In this document: one piece after another, positions 1 through 8,409 of the stretch | Position numbering within the stretch: the stretch's first letter is position 1 | How the letters are laid out: every line of letters starts with the position of its first letter | Notes under the pieces: model-generated | The model's input: the letters and a program-made list of their open reading frames with translations, nothing else | Database searches by the model: none | What the model was told of the DNA's origin: nothing | Position numbers and translations under genes: made by a program | Origin: JAHECQ01 sp047638695 | GTDB lineage: Bacteria; Actinomycetota; Acidimicrobiia; Acidimicrobiales; SZUA-35 | Assembly: GCA_047638695.1 (NCBI GenBank) | Contig: JBLINY010000082.1 | Location: forward strand, 1-20,937 | Direction of reading: 5' to 3' | DNA: 20,937 nucleotides

Positions 1-986
1 AGCGTCTTGTAGGTCGGATGGTCCTGGAACGGATTCAGCGACGTCTGCAGGCCCAGTAACAAACCAGCGGGCCGGCCGGCGATCTGGGCAACCACGCGAC
101 CATCGCCGTCGACCGGAGCCGATGACATGGCCAGCAATTCACGCCACTGATCGGGAACTCGATCGGCCTGAGTGAGTGCATAGGTGACGGTGAGCCCATG
201 GTCGGTGGCTAGCTCGCGCATCCATTCGATATCACTGCCGAAGTTGCCTTCGAGACCGCCAAGGCCAATGTCGCTCGCAACCTCGACCACTCCCCCGCCG
301 GCGTCGGCAACAGCCTTGCCCAACGCCACCATTTCCTCGGCACCGGCGAACGTCCCCGGCACCGGCTCGCCGTCGAGGGCGCGGTGCAACATGGTCCGAG
401 AAGAAGTGAAACCAAGGGCTCCGGCGTCGACGGCTTCACGAACAATGGCGGCCATGGCCTCGATGTCAGCGGCCGTTGGTTGCTCATTCTTGGCGCCACG
501 TTCGCCCATGACATAGGCCCGGACCGACCCGTGAGGCACCTGCGTGGCGATATCCATGACTCGAGGCATCCGCTCGAGCGCATCGAGGTACTCGGGGAAG
601 GTCTCCCACTGCCAGTCGATGCCATCAGCGAGCGCCGCTCCGGGAATGTCCTCGACACCTTCCATCAGCTGAATGAGCCAATCACGCTGATCGGGTTTGG
701 CCGGAGCGAAACCAACACCACAATTGCCCATCACCGTTGTCGTGACGCCATGCCATGACGAAGGCGTCAGCTCCGGGTCCCAGGTCGCTTGCCCGTCGTA
801 GTGCGTGTGGACGTCGACGAATCCCGGCGTGACCAGCAGACCAGTGGCGTCAATCTCTCTGTCGCCGGCTCCGAGATCGGTGCCAATGGCGGCCACCACG
901 CCGTCGTTGATGGCCACATCGGCCAGTCGGGCTGGTGCCCCCGTCCCGTCGACGACCTTGCCATTGCGAATCACGAGCTCATACAT
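1..986 (-). CDS. D-aminoacylase-type amidohydrolase (N-acyl-D-amino-acid deacylase family), C-terminus beyond window
   Basis: Reading the minus strand from ATG at 984-986 gives 328 uninterrupted codons to the window edge. The N-terminus has the small beta-sandwich of amidohydrolases (VIRNGKVVDGTGAP), then the metal-binding DVHTHYDGQATWD with His60 and His62, then WHGVTTTVMGNCGVGFAPA, the classic D-aminoacylase/N-acyl-D-amino-acid deacylase signature. These are zinc enzymes that remove acyl groups from D-amino acids or related amides; the actual substrate cannot be read from sequence. Family members are roughly 500-580 residues, so about 40% is missing here only because the window ends. It is divergent from the acyl-CoA synthetase with about 56 bp between them. 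It is a paralogue of the complete gene at 6541-8229, which reads HTHLDAQIAWD at the same site. The broad family is clear; the substrate is not. Confidence 0.9.
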   Translation of the reverse strand, partial: MYELVIRNGKVVDGTGAPARLADVAINDGVVAAIGTDLGAGDREIDATGLLVTPGFVDVHTHYDGQATWDPELTPSSWHGVTTTVMGNCGVGFAPAKPDQRDWLIQLMEGVEDIPGAALADGIDWQWETFPEYLDALERMPRVMDIATQVPHGSVRAYVMGERGAKNEQPTAADIEAMAAIVREAVDAGALGFTSSRTMLHRALDGEPVPGTFAGAEEMVALGKAVADAGGGVVEVASDIGLGGLEGNFGSDIEWMRELATDHGLTVTYALTQADRVPDQWRELLAMSSAPVDGDGRVVAQIAGRPAGLLLGLQTSLNPFQDHPTYKT

Positions 987-1042
987 AAACAGATCCCTTG
1001 TTGTTCTTGCGCGTAGTGGTCCCTGTTGAGACGCTAACAAAC

Positions 1043-2743
1043 GTGACTTCAGCCAACCGAACTGACCCAACTGGCTTCGACAACATCCGACTGGGTGATC
1101 TGCCGGCACGAGCAGCAGCTCGATGGGGGAATCGACCGGCCGTTATTTTCGGCGAAGGGGCGACTAAGGACCGAACGGTGGAGACGCATGCCAGCTTCTC
1201 GATGGAGGTTGATCGGGTGGCCAAAGGCCTGATGGCGCTGGGGGTCGAGTCCGGCGACCACGTTGGTATCTGGATGACCAATCGACCGGAGTGGCTGCAT
1301 CTGATGTTCGCCATATCGAAGGTCGGCGGATGCCTGGTGCCACTGAACACTCGCTATCGCTCGGCCGACATGGCCTACACCGTGATCGATGCCCAGTGCA
1401 GCACGCTGGTGACCATCGACCGGTCGGGGCCGATCGACTACCGGGCGCTGCTGGCCGAGGCCCGATCTGAAATCGAGGCCGCTGGGCACCTGCGTTCCAT
1501 CGTGATGCTCGGCGAAGCAGTGGGGGACGTCGGCGCCACCAGCGAGGACGGTATTGCCAGCGAAGACGGTATTGCCAGAGAGACGGCATGGGAGGCCATG
1601 CTCGCCGGCGGCGATGCCGTTCCCGATGCTGATCTAGCCGAGCGAGCAGCTTCGGTTGATCCCGACCAGTTGATGATGCTCGCCTACACCTCGGGCACCA
1701 CAGGCCACCCGAAGGGGGTCATGCACACTCATCGGCCGCTACGAAATATTCGCGAGCGCACCATGTTGTTGGGCCACACTCAGAACGACGTCCACCTCAA
1801 CTACCTGCCGCTGTTCCACATCTACTCGTTGTCGGAGATCGCAGTGATGTGCGCCATCGTAGGATCGGCCCAGGTGCTCTTCGAGAGCTTCGACACGCCG
1901 GCAGTTCTCGATGCAATGGAGACTCACCAGGCGACCGTCATGCACGGGTTCGACAGCCACTGGGCCGACCTTCTGGCTGAGCAGGACCGCAAAGCCCGCA
2001 ATACATCATCGCTGCGAGTCGGATCGCTCGCGGCCGGCATGAAGTCATCTATCCCAACCGCCCGACGAAGCCAGGAGGTGTTCTGCCCGACCGTCAGCGG
2101 CTTCGGCATGAGCGAAAGCTGGGCCTTCATCTGCTGCTCGCATCCCACTGATTCGATCGAACAACGGACAGAGGCATCGGGCTATCCAATGGACGGTGTC
2201 GAGGTGGAGATTCGCGATCCAGACACCGGCGCCGTGCTACCTGCCGACGCTCCCGGCGTGCTGTTCATCAGGAACTTCACCGTCATGCAGGGCTACTGGG
2301 CCAACCCCGAGGCGACGGCCGAGACCATCGACAACGACGGCTGGCTCGATACCGGCGATCTGGCTTCGGTACGGCCCGATGGTCACGTTGTACTGATCGG
2401 GCGATTCAAAGACATGCTCAAAGTCGGTGGTGAGAACATGTCGCCGGCTGAGGTCGAGGGTTATCTCCTTGCGGTCCCCGGTGTGGCCGAGGTCGCGGTC
2501 GTGGCCTACCCCGACGACCGCCTGTCGGAAGTGCCAGTGGCCTACGTTGTTCGCACGAAGGACGCAGGTTCGGATGAAGTGCCGTTGGTGACCGAGGACG
2601 ATCTGATCGACCCGCTCCGAGGCAAAATCGCTAGCTACAAGATTCCGCGAGCTGTCTTGTTCATCGACGAAATGCCGATGACTCCCAGCGGCAAGATTCG
2701 GAAAGTCGAGTTGCGGGCCCGAGCCCTGCGCGACCTCGCCTAA
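1043..2743 (+). CDS. AMP-forming acyl-CoA synthetase (ANL superfamily)
   Basis: Activates a carboxylic acid with ATP to an acyl-adenylate and then to an acyl-CoA. Visible motifs are the phosphate loop YTSGTTGHPKG (about residues 215-225), the adenine-site motif GFGMSES, the hinge region DGWLDTGDL, GRFKDMLKVGGENMSPAEVE, and the C-terminal catalytic lysine in PSGKIRK (Lys551 of 566). Length is normal for the family. The start is uncertain: I chose GTG at 1043 (VTSANRTDPTG). TTG at 998 is also in frame but adds a hydrophobic stretch unlike the family. No strong Shine-Dalgarno precedes either. An 18-bp near-perfect tandem duplication at 1541-1576 lengthens a loop before the phosphate loop. It is convergent with the luciferase-like gene. 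Fatty, aromatic or other acid specificity cannot be told. Confidence 0.93.
   Translation: MTSANRTDPTGFDNIRLGDLPARAAARWGNRPAVIFGEGATKDRTVETHASFSMEVDRVAKGLMALGVESGDHVGIWMTNRPEWLHLMFAISKVGGCLVPLNTRYRSADMAYTVIDAQCSTLVTIDRSGPIDYRALLAEARSEIEAAGHLRSIVMLGEAVGDVGATSEDGIASEDGIARETAWEAMLAGGDAVPDADLAERAASVDPDQLMMLAYTSGTTGHPKGVMHTHRPLRNIRERTMLLGHTQNDVHLNYLPLFHIYSLSEIAVMCAIVGSAQVLFESFDTPAVLDAMETHQATVMHGFDSHWADLLAEQDRKARNTSSLRVGSLAAGMKSSIPTARRSQEVFCPTVSGFGMSESWAFICCSHPTDSIEQRTEASGYPMDGVEVEIRDPDTGAVLPADAPGVLFIRNFTVMQGYWANPEATAETIDNDGWLDTGDLASVRPDGHVVLIGRFKDMLKVGGENMSPAEVEGYLLAVPGVAEVAVVAYPDDRLSEVPVAYVVRTKDAGSDEVPLVTEDDLIDPLRGKIASYKIPRAVLFIDEMPMTPSGKIRKVELRARALRDLA
1541..1576 (+). repeat. 18-bp tandem duplication inside the acyl-CoA synthetase gene
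   Basis: AGCGAGGACGGTATTGCC is followed immediately by AGCGAAGACGGTATTGCC (17 of 18 identical). The duplication is in frame and repeats a six-residue SEDGIA block in a predicted loop upstream of the phosphate-binding loop. It looks like a recent slippage event. Confidence 0.85.
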
Positions 2744-2794
2744 TCCCCTATCCGAGCCGATACACCAGTTCGGAGCAGGCAGTTTTAGAACGGG

Positions 2795-3679
2795 TCAGTT
2801 TTGGAAGGGGATGGCGTGCTCGGCCAGATAGTCGAGCTCGGTATCCCAGCCCTCGTCGAGCGACATTGGCCGCAGAACGAATTTGGACAGCCCGGCTTCG
2901 AGATGCCGCTGCAACAACTCCTTCAGCTCGGTCGGGCCGAACGGGACGATCTCGGAACGCTCGGCATCGGTCTTTCTCATCACGGCGGCCGTGACGCGGT
3001 CAGCGAGCGGCTGACGGGCATACGGGATGCTTATGCCGAAATGGTCGTCGTCGATTGTGCGCCCGGCCTCGGCTGCTGCCGCCTCGATAGTCTTGAGACT
3101 GGCGGCAGCCTGCGCAGGCGTTGCTCGCGAAGCCAGCCAGCCATCACCGTGGGTTCCCGTTAGCTGCAAACCCTTTGGACCATTTCCACCGAGCCAGATC
3201 TCCAACGGATCCTGTACCGGCGGCGGGCCCACGGTGACGTCTTCGTACACGAACCCGGCGATCTCCGCCGTCACCGACTCACCCGCCCACCATTGCCGAC
3301 AGAGATCGATGATCTGAGCCATTCGTTCGTTGCGGTCGACCCCACTCACGCCCAGTGCCGCCCGTTCGGTTGCCGACCCAATTCCGGGCATGAAAGCCAG
3401 CAAGATCCGGCCGTCTGTTAGCCGATCGAGGTGGGCCAATTGTTTGGCCATCAGCAGTGGATTGCGGCCGGGAACGACCACATTGGTGCCGAGCTTCAGC
3501 CGAGTGGTTCGACCCGATGCGATGGCCAACGCCATCAGAGGTTCGACCGAGTCGGTCATTGGTGTATCCGACAGCCAGAGCGTGTCGAAGCGGCGCTTCT
3601 CCAAACCCTCGACCAAATCGATGAGGCCCTCAGCGTCAGCGGGCGTGTTGGAGCTGGCAACAGCGATGCGAATCTTCAC
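2795..3679 (-). CDS. Luciferase-like (LLM class), probably F420-dependent oxidoreductase
   Basis: A 294-residue TIM-barrel flavin/F420 oxidoreductase. Supporting stretches are the N-terminal strand and helix with LEKRRFDTLWLSDTP, the LGTNVVVPGRNPLLMAKQLAHLDRLTDGR segment in its usual place, GVDRNERMAQIIDLCRQWW, and PLEIWLGGNGPKGLQLTGTHGDGWL, which is the typical cofactor and phosphate-binding region of LLM proteins. The start is GTG at 3679 (MKIRIAVASS), with only a weak ribosome site. It lies 21 bp downstream of the quinone oxidoreductase stop, so the two are probably co-transcribed. The substrate is unknown. F420 rather than FMN is inferred from family resemblance and the actinobacterial context, not from a decisive residue. 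Confidence 0.88.
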   Translation of the reverse strand: MKIRIAVASSNTPADAEGLIDLVEGLEKRRFDTLWLSDTPMTDSVEPLMALAIASGRTTRLKLGTNVVVPGRNPLLMAKQLAHLDRLTDGRILLAFMPGIGSATERAALGVSGVDRNERMAQIIDLCRQWWAGESVTAEIAGFVYEDVTVGPPPVQDPLEIWLGGNGPKGLQLTGTHGDGWLASRATPAQAAASLKTIEAAAAEAGRTIDDDHFGISIPYARQPLADRVTAAVMRKTDAERSEIVPFGPTELKELLQRHLEAGLSKFVLRPMSLDEGWDTELDYLAEHAIPFQN

Positions 3680-3700
3680 GACTCTGACGTTAGACCGAGG

Positions 3701-4669
3701 TCAGTCGACGGAGAGAACGACCTTGCCAAAGGTGGTGTCACTTGCAATGAGTTCGTGGGCGCGATTGGCCTCTGTTACGGGAATCACCTCGTCGATGATG
3801 GGCTTGATCGACCCGGTATCAACCAGTGGCCATACCTTTTCGAACAGGGCGTCCATAATCACGCCCTTGGCCTCGATTGGCCGAGCCCGCAGCGTCGAAC
3901 CGATGATTCGAAGCCGCCGCATGAGCATCGGCGCCAGTCTGAGGTTGGCTTCGATCCCGCCCATCAACCCGATGAGCACCAAACGGCCGTCGGTGTTGAG
4001 GCTCTTCAGGTTGTCGTCGAGGTAGGACGCTCCGACCGGGTCGAGGATGACGTCGAGCCCTCGGCCATCGGTCCAGCCTTCGACCTTCTCGGTAAAGCTC
4101 CCGTCGTGGCGATTCGAACCGCCGGCGGCGCCGAGCTCGATGCATCGATCGATCTTGTCGTCGCTGCCAGCGGTGACGAAGCACGGATTATCGAATGCTC
4201 GGCAGAGTTGGATGCCAGCGGTGCCGACGCCGCTGGCTCCGGCATGGAGCAGCACCGTCTCGCCCGGCACCAAGGCGGCTTCGATGAAGAGGTTGAGGTA
4301 GGCGGTGGCAAAGACTTCGGGCAGAGCGGCCGCCTCGGTAAAGGAGAGACCGCCCGGCATTGGCAACACCTGCGGAGCGGGAACGACCACGTCTTCTGCA
4401 TAGCCACCGCCGGACAACAGGGCGCACACCTCATCACCGGGCTTGAACCGGGTGACCTCTTCACCAACAGCCTCAACGACACCGGCGCATTCGAGGCCCA
4501 AGATGGGACTGGCCCCGGGCGGCGGCGGGTAGCCACCCTCTCGCTGCGCCAGGTCGGCTCGATTGACGGCGCTGGCACGGTTGGCAATGCGCACCTCACC
4601 CGGACCCATCGATGGGCTCGGGGCCTCGCCCCACACCAGTTGTCCGTCTTCGACCAGAATTGCTTTCAT
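3701..4669 (-). CDS. NAD(P)H quinone oxidoreductase, PIG3/TP53I3-like zinc-independent MDR
   Basis: A 322-residue medium-chain dehydrogenase/reductase. The N-terminal GroES-like part contains NRASAVNRADLAQREGGYPPPPG and ILGLECAGVVEAVG, typical of PIG3-type quinone reductases, and has no catalytic-zinc cysteine/histidine pattern. The nucleotide-binding Rossmann part has HAGASGVGTAGIQL (AxxGVG), which fits NADPH. Expected role: cytoplasmic reduction of quinones or enoyl-type substrates. ATG at 4667-4669 begins MKAILVEDG, the normal family N-terminus; the frame is open further upstream but that stretch overlaps the preceding pseudogene and has no family similarity. It sits between the molybdoenzyme remnant and the luciferase-like gene in one minus-strand run. 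Confidence 0.92.
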   Translation of the reverse strand: MKAILVEDGQLVWGEAPSPSMGPGEVRIANRASAVNRADLAQREGGYPPPPGASPILGLECAGVVEAVGEEVTRFKPGDEVCALLSGGGYAEDVVVPAPQVLPMPGGLSFTEAAALPEVFATAYLNLFIEAALVPGETVLLHAGASGVGTAGIQLCRAFDNPCFVTAGSDDKIDRCIELGAAGGSNRHDGSFTEKVEGWTDGRGLDVILDPVGASYLDDNLKSLNTDGRLVLIGLMGGIEANLRLAPMLMRRLRIIGSTLRARPIEAKGVIMDALFEKVWPLVDTGSIKPIIDEVIPVTEANRAHELIASDTTFGKVVLSVD

Positions 4670-4724
4670 AGGGTGACGGTAGCCAACCCCGCCGTCTGCG
4701 CTCGCATCGCTCGGGGGCAGTACG

Positions 4725-6540
4725 TCAGACGGGTTCGAGTCTGGCCGGCACATGTTTGTGCCAGGGGGTGCCGGCGTACGCATCTTTCCAACCGATGCTG
4801 GTGAGTTCGTTCGTCGACACGCCGTAAACCTCGGGGTTGCCGCCGCCGGGGGCGTACTCGAGACCATGACCGTTGGGCAGGGCCACGTGACCGTCGCGGT
4901 AGGTGTTGTTGACCTCAACAACCGCAACCTGGCTGCCGCCGGCGGTTGTGATGCGGACGCGGCTGCCATCCTCGACACCGACCTTGGCCGCGTCGGCCGG
5001 GCTCATGCGTAGGGCGCCCTCTTTGTCCTTCTTACGCCACTCCGGGTCGCGCATGTTGGCGTTGGTGGTGAAGGCACGTCGTTCGCCGGCCGAAAGTATG
5101 AAGGGGAAGTCGTCGCTTGCATGGGTGGTGGGCAACTCCGACAGCTTGGCCAGATCGGCGATGAGCTCAGGCATCTCCATATTGATCTTCTGATCCGCGG
5201 TACGAAGAAGATCCCAGCTCTCCTCGTAGTCGTGCTTGGTGTACGTGACCCCATCAACGCCACGTTCGATCATGGCTTGGAAGAACTGATTGCCCATCTC
5301 GTGCGCCTCGCCGGTAAAACCGGCAGCCGACATGGCCTTGGCATTCTTTAGCGCACATCGCTGGGCACTGAACCACAACACGGCGGCCCCAGCCATTCCG
5401 TCGGGCAGACTCCGACCCAGCGTTTCGTAGAGCACGACGGGTGCCAAGCCGGCAAACTCAGGATCGGTTGAGGCCATCGAGTTGAAGGCAACAGCGAACG
5501 CATCGAGGCCCTGCGCCGCGGCGGCCCGCAGCGGTTCCAGTTTCTCGTCAGGCAGCAACCCAGCTTCGCGGATGAGTCGTGTGTGCATCTCGGGCTCGGG
5601 AAGGGTGCCGGCCAGCGGCTCGAGAATCGGCGGCCGCACCGTGAACACGTTCTCGGGAAACGACATGCCGAAGAAGGTGCACTCGACCTTCTCATACTAC
5701 GACGAGGCAGGCAGTACCCAGGTGGCTTCTTTGGCTGTCTCGGTCATGGCCACGTCGATTACCAAGGAGAAATCGAGGGCTCGCATCATCTTGCGGAATT
5801 CTTCCGAAGAAGCCAGTGAGTGCACCGGGTTGGCCGTCTCGATGATCATGCCCCCGGTGACGGGGGCTTTCGGCTCGCGACCAGTTGTCGAGTAGTTGTA
5901 GATCGAGATCAGGGACGAGTGGCCCGTCATGGTGCCGGGTCGGGCATAACTTCCGACCAGCACCCAAAGCAGCTTCTGCAAATAGCTAACCAGCGTCGAG
6001 TTGGGGGCCATCTCGACCCCGAGGTCTTCCAGGACCGACACACTCTCCGCCGCGCTGATGCGGCGGGCCGCCGATCGGATCAAGCTCTCGGGCACATCGC
6101 AGCGTCGAGCAAAGTCGGCAACGTCGACCTTGGCCAGTTCGACGACGACGTTCTCCGACCCTGTCGTGTTCTCATCGATCCAGCTTAAGCACTCGTCGGC
6201 TCTCATCGAAGCCGTGAGAATGCCACGGGTTCTTACCGGCGAACACTGACAGCTCGGCATGGTGGAAATCACCATGGAGATGGGTTCCGAACATGTGGCC
6301 GTCGACCCACGCCTCCCCTGTCTTCTCCTGGGCCAGCGCGTTCGAGCGATACTTAATACCGAAGGCACTCCGCAGAGCTGCTCCGTAGGCGCCACCGAGA
6401 TGATTGCCCTGAGCACCGCCCCGTAGTACATGATCTTGTCCTGGCCATGAGCCTCACCGAGGGCCTTCATCTCGGCCACGATTTCGGAGATGGCGGAATC
6501 AGTGGAGTTCTCTGGTTCGTCGGAACGGCCAGGTCTCGTT
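4725..6540 (-). pseudogene. Decayed molybdopterin-dependent oxidoreductase gene
   Basis: Fragments in two frames add up to a molybdopterin oxidoreductase (DMSO-reductase superfamily). In order: a remnant at 6470-6540, then AISEIVAEMKALGEAHGQDKI (frame A, to 6422), then GGAQGNHLGGAYGAALRSAFG and GKNPWHSHGFDESRRVLK (frame B, 6420-6181), then ENTTGSENVVVELAKVDVADF and APNSTLVSYLQKLLWVL (frame A), then VIDVAMTETAKEATWVLPASS, an in-frame TAG at 5697-5699, then YEKVECTFF and an intact MGD-binding C-terminus ending PWHKHVPARLEPV. Lesions: the N-terminus with the 4Fe-4S cysteines is gone, the frame shifts at GGGG 6419-6422, a block of roughly 50-60 residues is missing near 6181, an in-frame gap of about 30 residues lies near 5845-5855, and there is the amber codon. 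No start codon or promoter remains; it abuts the deacylase stop. Lesion sizes are judged against remembered family sequences, not an alignment. Confidence 0.88.
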
Positions 6541-8229
6541 CTACGACCGCAACGTTTGTCCGGCCAGCGACCCGGTGTGCTCACCGTGATCCATGAAGAC
6601 CTCGCCGTTGACAACGGTGTAGTCATAACCACTCGACTTTTGGATGTAGCGGCCGGCGCCATTTGGGAAGTCGAACACGTACTCGGGCTGCGGCAGTTGC
6701 AAGTTGTCGAAGTCAATCACGTTGACATCGGCGAAATTTCCTTCGATCAGGCGACCCCGTTCCTTGATGCCGAAGAGGTCGGCGGTGTCCGAAGTGAGGC
6801 GGCGCACTGCTTCCTCCAACGGCCAGCGACCCTTTTCGCGCACCCAGTAGGTGAGGTAGAACGTGGGCTGGCTCGAATCCATGATCTGACCGACGTGGGC
6901 ACCGGCATCAGCCAGGCCAAGGGTGACCATCTCATCATCCAGCATCTCCTGCACCGCATCAAAACTCTGGTTCAGGATGGGGTAGTTGAGGTTCAGCGGC
7001 CCGTCCGCCTCTAGGCACATCTGGATGTACGCCGTAGCCGGCGACACGCCACGCTCGGATGCAATCGTGGCCAGGTTGTCCTCTGGAGCGCAGTCGTATC
7101 GAGCGTCGCCGTCGGGCAACATCCACATACGCTCGGCCGGCGCGGCCATCTCAGCATCGGCCAACGCCTCCTGGCGAGCCGGATCCCGTAGTGCCTCGAG
7201 ACGATCGTCGGCAGGCATCTCAAGCAGTTGCTTCCAAGCCGAGCTGCGGAAAGGGAGTCGATTGGTGAGGGTGTAGATGACGCCGATACCCCGGCACGTC
7301 GTCTGCGGGCGAACCATCGCTCCTGCCGCGTTCTCCTCCTTGGCGAACTCGATGACTCGCTGGTACAGCTCGGGCCGAGCGTCTGAATGCACCAGGCCGA
7401 AGCTGACGGGACGGCCGCTGCGTCGAGACACCTCGCCCATCCACCCGACCTCGGTTCGAGTTCTCGGTAGGTGCTCCTCACGATCGCGCTCGCCGAGCCG
7501 GGCAGCGGCCTCGAAGACACCCTTACCGTGCTTGCCCAACACATCGCCGAAGGCCAGCAGCTCGGCTTCGTCGGCAAAGGTTCCCGGTACCTGACGACCA
7601 TCGGGAACCACATGGAGCAACGTGCGAGAGGTCGAGAAACCGAGGGCTCCGGCTCCCATGGCCTCATCGACCAATAAGGCCATGGCTGCGATGTCCTCTG
7701 GCGACGAAGGTTCCTCGGACATCCCACGCTCGGGGCCCATGGCCGCCAGGCGTACGGCGGAATGACCAACCATGCCACCGACGTTGATGCCCTTCTCGGA
7801 ACGATCGATCCATTCGAGATACTCGCCGTAGGTCGACCAATCCCATGGGAGACCCTCGAGGATGGCTTGCTGCGGAATGTCCTCGACGCTCTCCATCATC
7901 TGGGCCAAAAACTCGGCGCCACCGGGTGCAACAGGGGCGAAGGTGACACCGCAGTTACCGAGCACGGCGCTGGTGATGCCGTGCCAGCAGCTGGAAGTCT
8001 GGATGGGGTCCCAGGCGATCTGGGCATCGAGGTGGGTGTGGATGTCCACGAAGCCCGGGGTCACGATGCGGCCCCTTGCATCGATCTCACGTTCAGCCGT
8101 TCCCTCGTACCGGTCAACAACGGCGGTGATTCGATCGCCGGTGATGACAACATCGGCGACTCGACCGGGGGCACCGGTGCCGTCGTGTACGACACCGTTT
8201 CGGATGACGAGTGTGGGTGTATCGCTCAT
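6541..8229 (-). CDS. D-aminoacylase-type amidohydrolase (N-acyl-D-amino-acid deacylase family)
   Basis: A complete 562-residue amidohydrolase. It has VIRNGVVHDGTGAPG at the N-terminus, the metal motif DIHTHLDAQIAWD (His64, His66), WHGITSAVLGNCGVTFAPV, and further conserved blocks including GALGFSTSRTLLH, GLADAGAHVGQIMD and TSDTADLFGIKERG. It ends with a typical GEVFMDHGEHTGSLAGQTLR tail. Predicted cytoplasmic zinc hydrolase of N-acyl amino acids or related amides; the substrate is unknown. The start is ATG at 8227-8229, supported by a GGAG ribosome site at 8236-8239, six bases upstream. It heads the minus-strand run and is divergent from mscR with 180 bp between. The molybdoenzyme pseudogene begins immediately after its stop. 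HTHLDAQ instead of HTHYDGQ separates it from the paralogue at 1-986. Confidence 0.92.
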   Translation of the reverse strand: MSDTPTLVIRNGVVHDGTGAPGRVADVVITGDRITAVVDRYEGTAEREIDARGRIVTPGFVDIHTHLDAQIAWDPIQTSSCWHGITSAVLGNCGVTFAPVAPGGAEFLAQMMESVEDIPQQAILEGLPWDWSTYGEYLEWIDRSEKGINVGGMVGHSAVRLAAMGPERGMSEEPSSPEDIAAMALLVDEAMGAGALGFSTSRTLLHVVPDGRQVPGTFADEAELLAFGDVLGKHGKGVFEAAARLGERDREEHLPRTRTEVGWMGEVSRRSGRPVSFGLVHSDARPELYQRVIEFAKEENAAGAMVRPQTTCRGIGVIYTLTNRLPFRSSAWKQLLEMPADDRLEALRDPARQEALADAEMAAPAERMWMLPDGDARYDCAPEDNLATIASERGVSPATAYIQMCLEADGPLNLNYPILNQSFDAVQEMLDDEMVTLGLADAGAHVGQIMDSSQPTFYLTYWVREKGRWPLEEAVRRLTSDTADLFGIKERGRLIEGNFADVNVIDFDNLQLPQPEYVFDFPNGAGRYIQKSSGYDYTVVNGEVFMDHGEHTGSLAGQTLRS

Positions 8230-8409
8230 GATGCGCTCCAGGGTTGGTCGATCTTCCTAGTTTGCCGCACCCGCGGCGGCCATGGCGACTTACTGGTCAG
8301 CCACGACCGCGTAGCGGTCGCTAGGTAGGAGACGCTCCAGGGGCAAAGCACTAGTCTGCGTCAACGCGGTTCCATGCCCGGGGCCGATGAATTCAGCAGG
8401 AGAAGAGCA
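8230..8409. promoter_or_regulatory. Divergent intergenic region between amidohydrolase and mscR
   Basis: These 180 bp must hold the promoters of both divergent genes. The clearest internal structure is a perfect inverted repeat CGACCGC-gta-GCGGTCG at 8304-8320, which could be an operator or a leader hairpin. I cannot confidently mark -10/-35 boxes. Confidence 0.45.
8398..8403 (+). promoter_or_regulatory. Ribosome binding site of mscR
   Basis: AGGAGA lies six bases before the ATG at 8410. It decides the start against an in-frame ATG at 8374, which would add 12 residues with no family similarity. Confidence 0.8.

Noticed and set aside
3431..4804. Long plus-strand open frame opposite the quinone oxidoreductase and luciferase-like genes
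   Set aside because: No domain or motif is recognisable; it is the antisense reading expected in GC-rich coding DNA, and the minus-strand genes are clear.
5697..5699. Pyrrolysine or other recoding at the TAG
   Set aside because: The gene also lacks its N-terminus and has a frameshift and deletions, so a decaying pseudogene explains the stop more simply.
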